Counted from the first letter of the stretch, positions 47,210 to 57,311 are shown. The stretch is DNA of 64,000 bases from Sphingobacterium sp. PCS056 (GCF_023273895.1 NZ_CP096883.1:1-64000), one strand, 5' to 3'. Notes: generated by a model not told the origin, from the sequence alone. A program made the numbers and translations.

Positions 47210-48547
47210 TTATCGGTTAAACAATAGACGCTTTCCTGAACCGTACTCGATCAAGCTTCCCTTAGAATATGCTAATTGTCCTGATACAATGGTGTGTTCG
47301 ATTGACGATTTAAAGGTATGATCTTCAAATGGTGACCATCCACATTTGGAAAGGATATTTGATTTTGTAACTGTATATGGTTTGTTTAGGTCTACCAATA
47401 CTAAATCTGCCCAATATCCTTCTCGAATAAAACCACGTTCTTCGATCTGAAAACAAATTGCTGTATTGTGTGCTGATTTTTGAACGATCTGCTCTAAAGT
47501 CATTTTACCATCATGATACAGATCCAGTAGTGCTTGTAACGCATGTTGCACTAATGGCCCTCCCGATGGTGCCGCACTATAGGCTTGTGATTTTTCTGCA
47601 ATCGTATGAGGAGCATGATCAGTAGCAATGACATCAATGTGTCCGTCCAATACTGCTTTTACAATTTCGTCTCTATCGTTTGCTGTTTTTACGGCAGGAT
47701 TCCATTTAATAAAATTACCTTTTGTAGCGTAATCTGCATCGGAGAACCACATATGGTGAATACATGCTTCTGCGGTAATTAATTTTTCCGCCAAGGGGAT
47801 GTCATTTCTAAATAAGGCAATTTCTTTGGCTGTTGATATGTGTAGGATATGCAAACGCGTATTGTTCTTTTTAGCTAATTCAACTGCTTTGGAAGAGGAG
47901 ATGTAGCAGGCTTCAGCAGAGCGGATAAGTGGATGCATGTCTATCGTCAATCCTGCATCGCCATATTGCCCTTTGTATATAGCTAAATTTTCTTGTATAG
48001 TCGTTTCGTCTTCACAATGTGTAGCGACCAACGTTGGTGAATTGGCAAATATATCTTCCAATGCGCGCTCATTGTCCACTAACATATTTCCGGTCGATGA
48101 TCCCATGAATACTTTCACACCACAGACATCACGAGGATTGGTTTTCAATACCTCTTCCAGATTATCATTGGCTGCCCCCATAAAGAAGGAATAATTGGCT
48201 AAAGCATTTTGAGATGCGATATCATACTTATCTTGTAATAAGGACTGTGTCAACGTATTGGGTACTGTATTGGGCATTTCCATAAAGGATGTGGTTCCTC
48301 CTGCTACCGCAGCACGACTTTCGTGCCATATATCGGCTTTGTGCGTTAATCCTGGTTCACGGAAATGAACTTGGTCATCAATTAATCCGGGTAAAAGGTA
48401 TAAGCCCTCTGCATTAATCTCCTGATCGGCTGGGTGATTAATTTCTGCAGCAATCATTTCGATACGACCGTGGCTGATATATACATCTGAAGTTGTTATT
48501 TTTCCCTCGTTAACGATTTGCGCAGATTTTATAAGTATTGTTGACAT
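47210..48547 (-). CDS. pyrC: Dihydroorotase (class I type)
   Basis: A 445-residue amidohydrolase. Metal ligands are seen in DDQVHFREPGL (HxH), the carboxylated Lys in CGVKVFMGSSTGN, and His in VATHCED and RLHILHISTAKE, with DHAPHT at about residue 310. MEMPNTVPNT is typical of dihydroorotases in Bacteroidota. It makes dihydroorotate from carbamoyl aspartate in pyrimidine synthesis. Class I enzymes are also called PyrC/PyrX; allantoinase is less likely because of the MEMPN and VFMGSS forms. A well-spaced promoter precedes it. Confidence 0.9.
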   Translation of the reverse strand: MSTILIKSAQIVNEGKITTSDVYISHGRIEMIAAEINHPADQEINAEGLYLLPGLIDDQVHFREPGLTHKADIWHESRAAVAGGTTSFMEMPNTVPNTLTQSLLQDKYDIASQNALANYSFFMGAANDNLEEVLKTNPRDVCGVKVFMGSSTGNMLVDNERALEDIFANSPTLVATHCEDETTIQENLAIYKGQYGDAGLTIDMHPLIRSAEACYISSSKAVELAKKNNTRLHILHISTAKEIALFRNDIPLAEKLITAEACIHHMWFSDADYATKGNFIKWNPAVKTANDRDEIVKAVLDGHIDVIATDHAPHTIAEKSQAYSAAPSGGPLVQHALQALLDLYHDGKMTLEQIVQKSAHNTAICFQIEERGFIREGYWADLVLVDLNKPYTVTKSNILSKCGWSPFEDHTFKSSIEHTIVSGQLAYSKGSLIEYGSGKRLLFNR

Positions 48548-48574
48548 AGTTGCTTGTAATATTTAATATGATAA

Positions 48575-48604
48575 CAAACTTAGAGAAATTTGTTTTATGT
48601 TCAA
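48575..48604 (-). promoter_or_regulatory. Promoter of pyrC
   Basis: On the minus strand TTG (48602-48604), 19 bp, then TAAGTTTG (48575-48582) gives a full Bacteroidota promoter, 27 bp before the pyrC start. The spacer holds CAAATTTCTC directly before the -7 box, as upstream of msrA. The rest of the 328-bp gap up to 48875 shows only the terminator at 48818-48854. Confidence 0.65.
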
Positions 48605-48817
48605 TTCTAATTGCATAATATATCCAAAAATTTATTCGCTATAATTTGTTTTTATGCGAAACTATTAAAGGTGTTGAAAAAATTATCTTTGATCTAGTAT
48701 CAGCCCAGTCTCTTCTAGCAGAAATAAGCTCTGAAAGGATTTGAAATTATTAAAATTCTGAATTCCTTATCATACTGAAATCATCACATAACTATTCCTG
48801 ACCGCTGGTCTATAAAA

Positions 48818-48854
48818 CAGAAAAAGCGGTAATGAATCATTACTGCTTTTTCTG
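48818..48854 (-). terminator. Terminator of the OmpR-type regulator gene
   Basis: An 18-bp stem (48818-48835 with 48837-48854, one G-U pair) with core AAAAAGCGGTAATGA. On the minus strand it is followed by TTTTATAG, 21 bp after the stop at 48876. Confidence 0.8.
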
Positions 48855-48875
48855 TTTTTAAAAGTTAAAGTAAAC

Positions 48876-49568
48876 TTAGGCTACATCAAATTTGTATCCC
48901 ACTCCTTTTACGGTAGTTACATAATCTTCACCAATTTTTTCTCTCAGTTTTCTAATATGTACATCAATAGTCCTATTGGTAACAACTACAGAATCTTCCC
49001 AGATACTTTTCAGTATCTGCTCTCTGGTAAATACTTTATTGGGTTTGGATGCAAGCAAGTACATCAACTCAAATTCTTTTTTTGCAAGCACAATTTTCTG
49101 TTCACCACGATATACTAAGAAAGAATCACGATCGATCACTAAATCCATGATTTCTAATTTATCTTGTGATCTTGCTGCTTCTTCAGATACATTTCTTCTT
49201 AGAATGGCATTAATACGGCTCATCAAAGCACGAGGCTTGATAGGCTTTGCTATATAATCATCGGCTCCTACATGGAAACCTGCGATTTCGGAATATTCTT
49301 CACTTCTAGCCGTTAAAAATACCATAAATGTATTCTTAAACTCAGGCATAGCACGCATTAGTCGGCAAGCTTCGATACCATCCATCTTTGGCATCATCAC
49401 ATCCAAGATAATGAGATCTGGATTGATATCTTTAGCTACATTGATAGCTTCATGACCATTCGAGGCAGTTGATACTTGATATCCTTCTCGCTTTAAATTG
49501 TAAGCAATTAAATCTAGAATATCCTGCTCATCATCAACTACTAATATTTTTTGCTTTGCAATGCTCAT
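48876..49568 (-). CDS. OmpR/PhoB-family response regulator
   Basis: A 230-residue regulator. The receiver domain (about 6-125) has acidic DDEQD, phospho-Asp in DLIILDVMMPKMDG and DDYIAKPIKPR. The winged-helix DNA-binding domain (about 140-228) has LAKKEFELMYLLASKPNKVFTRE, VTNRTIDVHIRKLREKIG and VKGVGYKFD. No histidine kinase gene is adjacent, so its partner is elsewhere. It resembles PhoB/RprY-type regulators of Bacteroidota; the signal is unknown. Confidence 0.93.
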   Translation of the reverse strand: MSIAKQKILVVDDEQDILDLIAYNLKREGYQVSTASNGHEAINVAKDINPDLIILDVMMPKMDGIEACRLMRAMPEFKNTFMVFLTARSEEYSEIAGFHVGADDYIAKPIKPRALMSRINAILRRNVSEEAARSQDKLEIMDLVIDRDSFLVYRGEQKIVLAKKEFELMYLLASKPNKVFTREQILKSIWEDSVVVTNRTIDVHIRKLREKIGEDYVTTVKGVGYKFDVA

Positions 49569-49669
49569 CTTCTTTTTTTTGCTAAATTATGAACAAAATG
49601 ACAACAAAACATTAACGAAGTGTTATTAAATTGTTAAGTAACATTCCGAAAGTTAATATATAATTTGCG

Positions 49670-50770
49670 CTATTTTAAAGTTTTCTTTAAAAAATCCTCC
49701 AATTCTTTGCCACGTAAATTTTTAGCAACAATCAAACCTTCAGGATTTAACACATAAGATGCGGGAATTCCTGTAATGCGGTACAAGCCTACTACGGTCG
49801 ACCCCCATGCTTTTAAATCCGAAGCATTGGTCCATTGTAACTGATCATCAGCAATAGCACGCATCCAAGGTCCTGGATTATCATCTAATGATACGCCAAA
49901 AACATCAAATCCTTTTCCTTTATATTGATGGTATAACTTGACAATATTGGGATTTTCCTGACGACAAGGCATACACCACGACGCCCAAAAATCTAACAAT
50001 ACGTACTTACCTTTAAAATCCGATAGTTTGATTGATTTATTGTTCGGTGTAAATGATTCAAAGTCTGGAGCAGGTTGGCCTATAGCCAATGTTCTCAATT
50101 TGTTTGTTTCTTCTTTGAACTGTGTAACGTAACCATTGTCTAAGAACTTATCTTTGATCTTATCGGCATAGGCTATAATTTCAGATTCTGCAATCTCCGG
50201 ATCTAAGGTACTGATAGCATAAAAACCTGCTATATCATCATGATTTTCAGCAAAATCTACTGCTGCTTTAGTATAATACTGCAGTTGTTCGGTAAACTTC
50301 TGTTTATATTCGCTTCGCAGATTTTCAATTTCATCAACATCTGCGGTGATCGACTTTTTAGCAAAATCTGCTTGCAAAGAATCACGAACAGCATCACGTC
50401 GGTTTCTCATTTTGGAGAAAGTCTTGATCGTGGATGATAGATCCGACCCTTCGATCACATAGTCATTGACATCTTTTTGAAGGTCTGCTTTGAATACAAT
50501 CTCCTCACCTGGAGAAGCAATCAAATCATACCTATTTTTACCTACACGAAGAGATAATAGACGTGCTTGACTGGTAGGCCGTTTAAATTGAAAAGCATTA
50601 TTATCTCCAAAAAACATGGAATCTAATTTTCTTTCGCCTTCGTATAAGGATACTACTTTGATATTTCCGGGATTTTCAATTTGACCAGAAATTGTAAACT
50701 CGTCTTTATTTTTACATCTAACTAGAAATAAAAATAAAAAGCCCACCATTAGCAACGTCTGTTTCATCAT
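49670..50770 (-). CDS. TlpA/ResA-like thioredoxin-fold protein with DUF4369-type N-terminus
   Basis: A 366-residue exported thiol-disulfide protein. A hydrophobic leader ends in FLVRCKNKD, a possible lipobox with an unusual Arg at -1. An N-terminal beta domain (about 25-120) and a helical linker precede a thioredoxin domain at about 225-366 with the active site WASWCMPCRQENP and the cis-Pro region ITGIPASYVLN. It likely reduces or delivers to periplasmic thiols, for example in cytochrome c maturation. It follows alaS after 9 bp. Confidence 0.9.
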   Translation of the reverse strand: MMKQTLLMVGFLFLFLVRCKNKDEFTISGQIENPGNIKVVSLYEGERKLDSMFFGDNNAFQFKRPTSQARLLSLRVGKNRYDLIASPGEEIVFKADLQKDVNDYVIEGSDLSSTIKTFSKMRNRRDAVRDSLQADFAKKSITADVDEIENLRSEYKQKFTEQLQYYTKAAVDFAENHDDIAGFYAISTLDPEIAESEIIAYADKIKDKFLDNGYVTQFKEETNKLRTLAIGQPAPDFESFTPNNKSIKLSDFKGKYVLLDFWASWCMPCRQENPNIVKLYHQYKGKGFDVFGVSLDDNPGPWMRAIADDQLQWTNASDLKAWGSTVVGLYRITGIPASYVLNPEGLIVAKNLRGKELEDFLKKTLK

Positions 50771-50779
50771 ATTATCTTT

Positions 50780-53395
50780 TTATTTTATAAATTCTATAGC
50801 TCTATCAATCGCAGTTGCTAATCCAGCACTATCTTTTCCTCCAGCTGTCGCAAAGAATGGTTGTCCACCTCCACCACCTTGGATATCTTTTGCTAAATCG
50901 CGGATGATATTGCCAGCATTCAAGCCTCTTGATTTTGCTAACTCATCTGAAATCACAACAGTCAAACTTGGTTTGCCATCAAAATCTGCTCCTATGACTA
51001 AAAATAAATTATCAACGGCACCTTTCAAGGCATACGCCAATGTTTTAACGGCTTCTGCATTTGGCAGATCAACAACTGTAGCTAAGAAATTAACATCGCC
51101 CACTTGTTGCAATTTGCTTTCTAGGTCTGATTTTAACGCCAAAGATTTTTCAATAATCGTTTTTTCTATTTCCTTCTTCAAGGCGCCATTTTCCTCTACC
51201 AATTTGCCCATAGCTGCAACAAAATCTTTTGGATTATTGAGCAATCCTTTGATCTGATCTACTAACTCAAAATGTTCGCGGATAACAGCTGCAGATCTTG
51301 TTCCTGTAATGGCTTCGATACGACGTACACCGGCAGCGACAGCGGACTCTGATGTGATTTTAAAGAAACCGATCTGTCCAGTTGCCTTAACGTGTGTACC
51401 ACCACAAAGCTCTTTTGAGAATGTATCATCGAAAGTAATGACACGAACGTAATCACCATATTTCTCACCAAATAAAGCCGTAACGCCAGAATCTAATGCT
51501 TGCTGATAGGGTATGTTGCGTTCTTCCTTCAGTACAATATTTTCACGGATCTTAGTGTTAACTATGTCTTCTACTTGTTTGATCTCTTGGTCTGTTACTT
51601 TTGAAAAATGGGAAATATCAAAACGCAAAACATCTGCATTGACTAATGAGCCTTTTTGATTCACATGGTCACCTAATACTTGCTTTAAAGCGGCATGGAG
51701 TAGATGTGTCGCGGAGTGATTATTTTCGGTATCAACTCGTTTTGCTTGATCTACTTGAGCAATAAAAAGACCTTCAAAACTCTGCGGTAATGTATCGATA
51801 AAATGTACGAATAAACCGTTTTCTTTTTTGGTGTCGGTGATATATATTTTTTCTCCAGAAACGTCAGATACTAGAACTCCGGTATCTCCTATCTGACCAC
51901 CACCTTCGGCATAAAAAGGTGTTACCGATAGTACCAACTGAAATTGGTCTTTGCCTTTTGCTGAAACTTTACGGTATTTGACAATTTCTGTTTTTGCCGT
52001 TAAGGTATCGTAACCGACAAATTCAAATCCTTCGTCTTCATTGACTAAAATCCAGTCTCCGGTATCAATTGCTGTTGCCGCACGGGAACGCTCTTTTTGA
52101 ATCTGTAATGCTTCATTAAAACCAACCATATCCACGGACAGATTTTTCTCTCTTGCTAACAATTCGGTCAAGTCAATTGGAAATCCATAAGTATCGTAGA
52201 GCTCAAAAGCAAAGTCTCCTGCAATGGTTGTATTTGCTTCCGCATAATTTTCGAAACGTTGTACTCCGGTCACTAAAGTTCTCAAGAAGGATACTTCTTC
52301 TTCCAAAATCACTTTTTGAACAAAGCTTTCTTGTGCTTTCAATTCATTGAAAACACCATCAAATTGTGCTGCCAATAAGGGTACCAATTCGTTGATAAAT
52401 GGGGCTTTGAAATTCAGAAAAGTATAAGCATAGCGTACCGCGCGACGCAAAATACGACGGATCACATACCCTGCCTTATTATTAGATGGTAACTGACCAT
52501 CGGCGATAGCAAAACTAATCGCACGAATATGATCTGCAACCACACGCATAGCGATATCTGTTTTCTCATCTGCACCGTAAGCAATACCTGCTTTCTGAGA
52601 GATAAACTGAATAGTTGGTTGAAAAACATCGGTATCGTAATTGGATGTTTTTCCTTGAATAGATCTTACAAGACGTTCAAATCCCATTCCTGTATCGACG
52701 TGTTTGGCTGGTAGAGGTTGCAATGAGCCATCTTTTAAACGGTTAAATTGCATAAACACTAAGTTCCAGACTTCGATTACTTGTGGATGATCGGCATTGA
52801 CAAGTGATTGGCCCGATACTTCTTGTCGCTCTTGCGCTGTGCGCATATCGTAATGGATTTCAGAACAAGGGCCACAAGGACCAGTCTCCCCCATTTCCCA
52901 AAAATTGTCTTTTTTATTTCCTAATAGAATACGATCTTCTGCAATCAAAGCTTTCCAAAAATCATAGGCTTCCGTATCTTTTGCTAATCCTTCTGAATCA
53001 TCACCTTCGAAAATCGTGACGTAAAGACGGTCTTTATCTAATTTATATACATCAGTAAATAATTCCCATGCCCATTGGATTGCTTCTTTTTTGAAATAAT
53101 CGCCGAAACTCCAATTTCCTAACATTTCAAATAAGGTATGGTGATAGGTGTCAATACCTACCTCTTCCAAATCATTATGTTTACCGGATACACGTAAACA
53201 ACGTTGTGTATCGGCAACACGCGGAAATTTAATGGCGGCCTCGCCTAAAAATAAATCTTTAAATTGATTCATTCCCGCGTTTGTAAACATCAATGTGGGA
53301 TCATTTTTCACCACAACTGGTGCTGATGGTACGATTTGGTGTCCTTTACTTTTGAAAAAATCCAAAAAAGCCTGACGAATTTCTCTACTTGTCAT
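50780..53395 (-). CDS. alaS: Alanyl-tRNA synthetase
   Basis: An 871-residue class II synthetase charging tRNA-Ala. Motif regions include FFKSKGHQIVPSAPVV, MFTNAGMNQFKDLFLG, YHHTLFEMLGNWSFGDYFKKEAI and GMGFERL. The editing domain has zinc motifs HSATHLLHAAL (HxxxH) and CGGTHVKATGQIG (CxxxH), and the C-terminal glycine-rich C-Ala end is GGGGGQPFFATAGGKD. The length is normal for the family. It has a good promoter, and the thioredoxin-like gene directly follows. Confidence 0.98.
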   Translation of the reverse strand: MTSREIRQAFLDFFKSKGHQIVPSAPVVVKNDPTLMFTNAGMNQFKDLFLGEAAIKFPRVADTQRCLRVSGKHNDLEEVGIDTYHHTLFEMLGNWSFGDYFKKEAIQWAWELFTDVYKLDKDRLYVTIFEGDDSEGLAKDTEAYDFWKALIAEDRILLGNKKDNFWEMGETGPCGPCSEIHYDMRTAQERQEVSGQSLVNADHPQVIEVWNLVFMQFNRLKDGSLQPLPAKHVDTGMGFERLVRSIQGKTSNYDTDVFQPTIQFISQKAGIAYGADEKTDIAMRVVADHIRAISFAIADGQLPSNNKAGYVIRRILRRAVRYAYTFLNFKAPFINELVPLLAAQFDGVFNELKAQESFVQKVILEEEVSFLRTLVTGVQRFENYAEANTTIAGDFAFELYDTYGFPIDLTELLAREKNLSVDMVGFNEALQIQKERSRAATAIDTGDWILVNEDEGFEFVGYDTLTAKTEIVKYRKVSAKGKDQFQLVLSVTPFYAEGGGQIGDTGVLVSDVSGEKIYITDTKKENGLFVHFIDTLPQSFEGLFIAQVDQAKRVDTENNHSATHLLHAALKQVLGDHVNQKGSLVNADVLRFDISHFSKVTDQEIKQVEDIVNTKIRENIVLKEERNIPYQQALDSGVTALFGEKYGDYVRVITFDDTFSKELCGGTHVKATGQIGFFKITSESAVAAGVRRIEAITGTRSAAVIREHFELVDQIKGLLNNPKDFVAAMGKLVEENGALKKEIEKTIIEKSLALKSDLESKLQQVGDVNFLATVVDLPNAEAVKTLAYALKGAVDNLFLVIGADFDGKPSLTVVISDELAKSRGLNAGNIIRDLAKDIQGGGGGQPFFATAGGKDSAGLATAIDRAIEFIK

Positions 53396-53776
53396 TGAAA
53401 ATCTAATTGTCTAATTATGATGATGCAAACTTACTTAAATTTGCCTCGTAATGCAATTAGACAGATGTATTTTAGTCTACAATAATGTATTAAGAATGTC
53501 AAGAATTGAAATATATTTTGACTATTTTTAGAAATACTTCATTTTAGAATAAGATTTAAGAAATTAAAATGGAGTTAGTTACTTTTTCAAATAGTATGTC
53601 TAAAATCACTTTATTTCATTAAATTAATCACATATTTAAATCATTATAACAAATACCTTTACATTAGGTAAGAAAACAAAACTAACTTATACCAATTATG
53701 TTAAACAACTACGGTGATGTAGTCATGTTTTTTTAACCAACGATAGCACACAACATAACACTTAACGATCAACAAC
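53396..53776. promoter_or_regulatory. alaS / universal stress protein divergent region with alaS promoter
   Basis: On the minus strand TTG (53454-53456), 20 bp, then TAAGTTTG (53426-53433) is a full promoter 31 bp before alaS. For the plus-strand universal stress gene no clear TAnnTTTG box is seen. The remaining 300 bp is AT-rich and shows no gene or notable repeat. Confidence 0.6.
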
Positions 53777-54620
53777 ATGAGCAATAAAATTTTAGTTCCA
53801 ATTGATTTTTCAGACAATGCCCATACTGCTATTCAATTTGCAATTGATCTGGCAAAAAAAAAGGGGATTTGAGATTCATTTATATCATAACTATACGGTC
53901 TCATCCAGTAGTTTTGAGGATGAAAGCAAGGAAAGTACTGACGAAAATTTCAAAGCAGATATATTAATGTCTGATTTGATCGATAAGTTGAAAGCCAACA
54001 ATCCCACAGTCACTTTTACTTCGAAATGCGAGCGTGGTATTATCACAGAGTCCTTATTTAAGGAAACAAAAAATGCGGACTATTCAGCTATTATCATGGG
54101 AACAAAAGGGAAAACCGACGATACCAGTGTCATTGTCGGTAGTACAACCTACGCTGTCAGCCAAAAAAGTAATATTCCTGTGATTGCCATTCCGGTTCAT
54201 TATCAAACAAAAGATATCCATAAGATTGGTCTACTTTCTAATTTTAAATATGCTGAGCTAGATACTTTAAATGAATTTATCAAAATATTTGGATCCAATG
54301 TGAAAGTACAAATCATACATGTACACTATCACCCAGATTCTGAGGCTGATATCGAGGATAAATTAGAAATCTGGAAATATCAAATCAAGAAACATACTGA
54401 AATCACAGATGTGGACATAGAAGTAGATTCTATACAGACCGATGTGGAGGAATTGGATACGATTCCTGAAGTGATCAATGAGATTATTAAAGATGAACAA
54501 ATTGATCTGGTATTGATAACGAAGACACGTAAATCATTTTTTGAACGATTATTTAAAAAGTCTGTTGCAAAACAAATTATTCATCATCCTATTATTCCTA
54601 CATTTTTTTCTAAAGCTTAA
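53777..54620 (+). pseudogene. Universal stress protein (tandem UspA domains), frameshift at A9
   Basis: The true start ATG at 53777 gives MSNKILVPIDFSDNAHTAIQ, the usual Usp beginning, but the frame stops after DLAKKKGI. Removing one A from the A9 tract at 53854-53862 restores DLAKKRGFEIHLYHNY and a protein of about 280 residues with two Usp domains. The first includes IIMGTKGKTDDTSVIVGSTTYAVSQKSNIPVIAIPV, the ATP-binding-like G-x(2)-G-x(9)-G-S/T pattern. As written only the frame from 53802 is open. A9 followed by G4 is prone to sequencing error and to polymerase slippage. A second intact copy follows. Confidence 0.8.
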
Positions 54621-54626
54621 ATTACT

Positions 54627-55502
54627 ATGGGTAAAATATTAGTGCCAATCGATTTTTCTGAAAACTCGATTATTGCTGCAAGATATGCAAGGGAAATTGC
54701 GCTTGAAAATCATGATGAGCTGGTTTTCTTACACGTGTATACGAAACATGTAAACAAATACGCAAATTTTGTCGTACGTGGTGAGAAAATTATTGATCCT
54801 ACCATAAAAGATGCAGAACAAAAACTGAGTGAATTGGTCAACCAAGTTAAGGACAAATATCCAACGTTGACAATAAGCCAGCTTTTTGATGAGGGGATTC
54901 TCTCGGAAGTAATTGCAAAAGAAACAGCGAAGAACAGTTATAAAGTAGTGGTAATGGGAACAAAAGGGGCATCAGGAATTGAGTCGGTTCTGATCGGCAG
55001 CAATACCTATGATGCAATTAAAGATGCACAAATCCCTGTTTTGGCAATCCCTGCTTACGCAACAACATATAAAAAAGATACCATTGCACTGTTGACAAAT
55101 TTCAAACCTGGTGAATTGGAAGTTCTAAAACAGGCGATACCTGTATTTGGGAATAAATTTCATCTTCTATTGATACACATTAACAAGGCTGAAGCTGAAT
55201 TAAAAGTATTGGACAAAAAGTTTGACGAATGGATCGATAGCATCATTAGAGAGACAGGTATCGATGATATTTCATATACCATAAAAAATAGAAGCTATTT
55301 TGTCAATTCGGCAGAAAGAATCGCAAATGGAATACAGACCATGATTCGTGATGAAAACATCGACATTATCTTAATTACAAAAAGCCGCAAGACATTTTTT
55401 CAAAACTTATTTTCTGAAAACATTATTAAAGAAATGGCTATGGAAATTATGATTCCGAATTTCTTTGGCAAGACCATTTCCAAGGTGGAAATTCCTAAAT
55501 AA
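54627..55502 (+). CDS. Universal stress protein, tandem UspA domains
   Basis: A 291-residue protein with two Usp-fold domains. The first (1 to about 145) starts GKILVPIDFSENSIIAARYA and has VVMGTKGASGIESVLIGSNTYDAIKDAQIPVLAIPA, the nucleotide-binding motif. The second (about 150-285) is degenerate (IDIILITKSRKTFFQNLF in place of the glycine motif). It is a paralogue of the gene 6 bp upstream and probably cotranscribed with it. Such proteins respond to stress or starvation in the cytoplasm. Confidence 0.9.
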   Translation: MGKILVPIDFSENSIIAARYAREIALENHDELVFLHVYTKHVNKYANFVVRGEKIIDPTIKDAEQKLSELVNQVKDKYPTLTISQLFDEGILSEVIAKETAKNSYKVVVMGTKGASGIESVLIGSNTYDAIKDAQIPVLAIPAYATTYKKDTIALLTNFKPGELEVLKQAIPVFGNKFHLLLIHINKAEAELKVLDKKFDEWIDSIIRETGIDDISYTIKNRSYFVNSAERIANGIQTMIRDENIDIILITKSRKTFFQNLFSENIIKEMAMEIMIPNFFGKTISKVEIPK

Positions 55503-55519
55503 ACTACATGTTAACGTAG

Positions 55520-55553
55520 AAATGTAAATTATAGTATACATGATGTTACATTT
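55520..55553 (+). terminator. Weak hairpin after the universal stress genes
   Basis: 8-bp stem AAATGTAA / TTACATTT with an 18-nt loop, then TTT, 17 bp after the stop. Confidence 0.35.
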
Positions 55554-55692
55554 TTTATGGCAAAGCAAATGAATAAGTGGTCAATTAACTACAAAAACGG
55601 GTAAATCTACAACAGGTTTTATTAGATGGGCCCACATTGGCAACATTATTGCCTTATGCACCATAGAAGATTAAAAATTAAAATTAGATAAT

Positions 55693-57030
55693 ATGAAGAT
55701 TAACCTTAAGAAAACTGGTTTATTAGTAGCAGCGGGACTGTTAACATCTGCTTCATTTGCACAAAATGCAAAAGTTGGTTCTATCGAAGGAACTACTCCA
55801 CTAGGATCATCGACTGAATATAGAACTTGGTCGATTGGTATAGGTGCAGGGGTTTTAAATCAAACTAATATTTTCGGTTTTAACCGTAAAGATTATAATG
55901 ATTTGGATCATAACTTAGGTTATTCGGCATACATTAAGAAACAAATTTCCCCTTCTTTCGGATTCAAAGCATCGTACTTAGGTGGAAAAGTTGGTGGAGC
56001 ATATAAAGATGGCTCACAGTCTTTCGAAACTAAAACACCTTGGTCAGCTGCATTATCTGGAGAATGGACTATGGCGAATTCCAATTGGAGATTTTTCAAT
56101 AGTTTCATCAAACCCTACGCTTCATTAGGTTTAGGAGTTTTGAACTCTGAAGCAACAGTAACGATGGGATCGACAAGTACAACATCTGATTCGCAATCAA
56201 AGTTGTTCGTTCCAGCTGATTTCGGTTTTAAATTTGCAATCGCAAAAGGTATTAACTTAGACTTAGGTTATCAGTTAAACTGGGCAAACCAGAAATTCGA
56301 TGGATCTAATCCTGCTGCATCTCCACAACCAACTTACAAAAATGACTTATTCTCATATGCACATGCTGGTTTAGAAATTGCTTTAGGTGATGGTTCAAAA
56401 CCTGCTTTGAATAATTCAAACCCGGTAGCTACATTGGTACATGATTATACAGCTAAATATGATGAGTTAAAAGCACAACGTGATGCATTGGATGCTGCAA
56501 ATAAAGCATTACAATCAAAAGTAGAATCATTAAATGCTGATTTACAAGATGATGACGGTGATGGTGTTGCTAACAAATTTGACAAATGTCCAAATACACC
56601 TTCAGGTGTTCAAGTAGATGGTGCTGGTTGTCCAATCCTTGTTAAAAATGAAACTAAAATCGTAGAGAAAGTGATCACTGAAACGGATAGAAGAACTGTT
56701 GATGAGGCTATCAAAAACTTAGAATTCGAAACTGGTAAATCCGTGATTCGTGCTAACTCTTACAACTCATTAAATAAAGTTGCTGCATTATTAGTAGAAA
56801 AAGATTTCAGTTTGAAATTAGCGGGTCACACCGATAACACAGGTTCATTAGAATTAAACTTGAGATTATCTAAAGAGCGTGCTGAGGCAGTGAAAGCTTA
56901 CTTAGTATCTAAAGGTGCTAATCCTTCTCGTATTGAAGCTACTGGTTATGGTCCAAACCAACCTATTGCATCTAATAAAACTGCAGAAGGCCGTCAACAA
57001 AACCGTCGTGTTGAGTTTACAATATATTAG
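55693..57030 (+). CDS. OmpA-family outer-membrane protein with thrombospondin type 3 segment
   Basis: A 445-residue outer-membrane porin-like protein. A signal peptide (cleavage near ASFAQ) is followed by an eight-strand barrel (about 40-235), a short coiled coil (DELKAQRDALDAANKALQSK), a calcium-binding DDDGDGVANKFDKCPNTP repeat, and a C-terminal OmpA peptidoglycan-binding domain (about 330-445; AGHTDNTGSLELNLRLSKERA and GRQQNRRVEFTIY). It ties the outer membrane to the cell wall. It is monocistronic with a clear terminator. Confidence 0.94.
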   Translation: MKINLKKTGLLVAAGLLTSASFAQNAKVGSIEGTTPLGSSTEYRTWSIGIGAGVLNQTNIFGFNRKDYNDLDHNLGYSAYIKKQISPSFGFKASYLGGKVGGAYKDGSQSFETKTPWSAALSGEWTMANSNWRFFNSFIKPYASLGLGVLNSEATVTMGSTSTTSDSQSKLFVPADFGFKFAIAKGINLDLGYQLNWANQKFDGSNPAASPQPTYKNDLFSYAHAGLEIALGDGSKPALNNSNPVATLVHDYTAKYDELKAQRDALDAANKALQSKVESLNADLQDDDGDGVANKFDKCPNTPSGVQVDGAGCPILVKNETKIVEKVITETDRRTVDEAIKNLEFETGKSVIRANSYNSLNKVAALLVEKDFSLKLAGHTDNTGSLELNLRLSKERAEAVKAYLVSKGANPSRIEATGYGPNQPIASNKTAEGRQQNRRVEFTIY

Positions 57031-57050
57031 TAGATATTACTATCATAAAG

Positions 57051-57077
57051 AAGGGCTACTCCAAAAGAGTGGCCCTT
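57051..57077 (+). terminator. Terminator of the ompA-like gene
   Basis: 11-bp stem AAGGGCTACTC / GAGTGGCCCTT (one G-U pair), CAAAA loop, then TTT, 20 bp after the stop. Confidence 0.8.
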
Positions 57078-57243
57078 TTTACATGATTAATTTTTGAGTA
57101 TAACTAAAATTATTTGACTAAAGTATTTTAAGATCGATAAAAATTAAAATAACAGAACCTTCCTTATAGGTATTTAAAACGATGAACGGAACATTTTGTC
57201 ATCCAAAAAACACAATATATCAAATACTTAAGTGAAAAATTAG

Positions 57244-57271
57244 TTTGGTAAATATTATTTCCCTATATTTG
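57244..57271 (+). promoter_or_regulatory. Promoter of the DEAD-box helicase gene
   Basis: TTTG (57244-57247), 16 bp, then TATATTTG (57264-57271, exact -7 match). The 40-nt leader contains overlapping inverted repeats (TAGGC / GCCTA and CAATAG-AGC-CTATTG), which could form a small structure just upstream of the start codon. Confidence 0.55.
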
Positions 57272-57311
57272 CATCGCCTTAGGCAATAGAGCCTATTGTA
57301 TAAATTAATTC

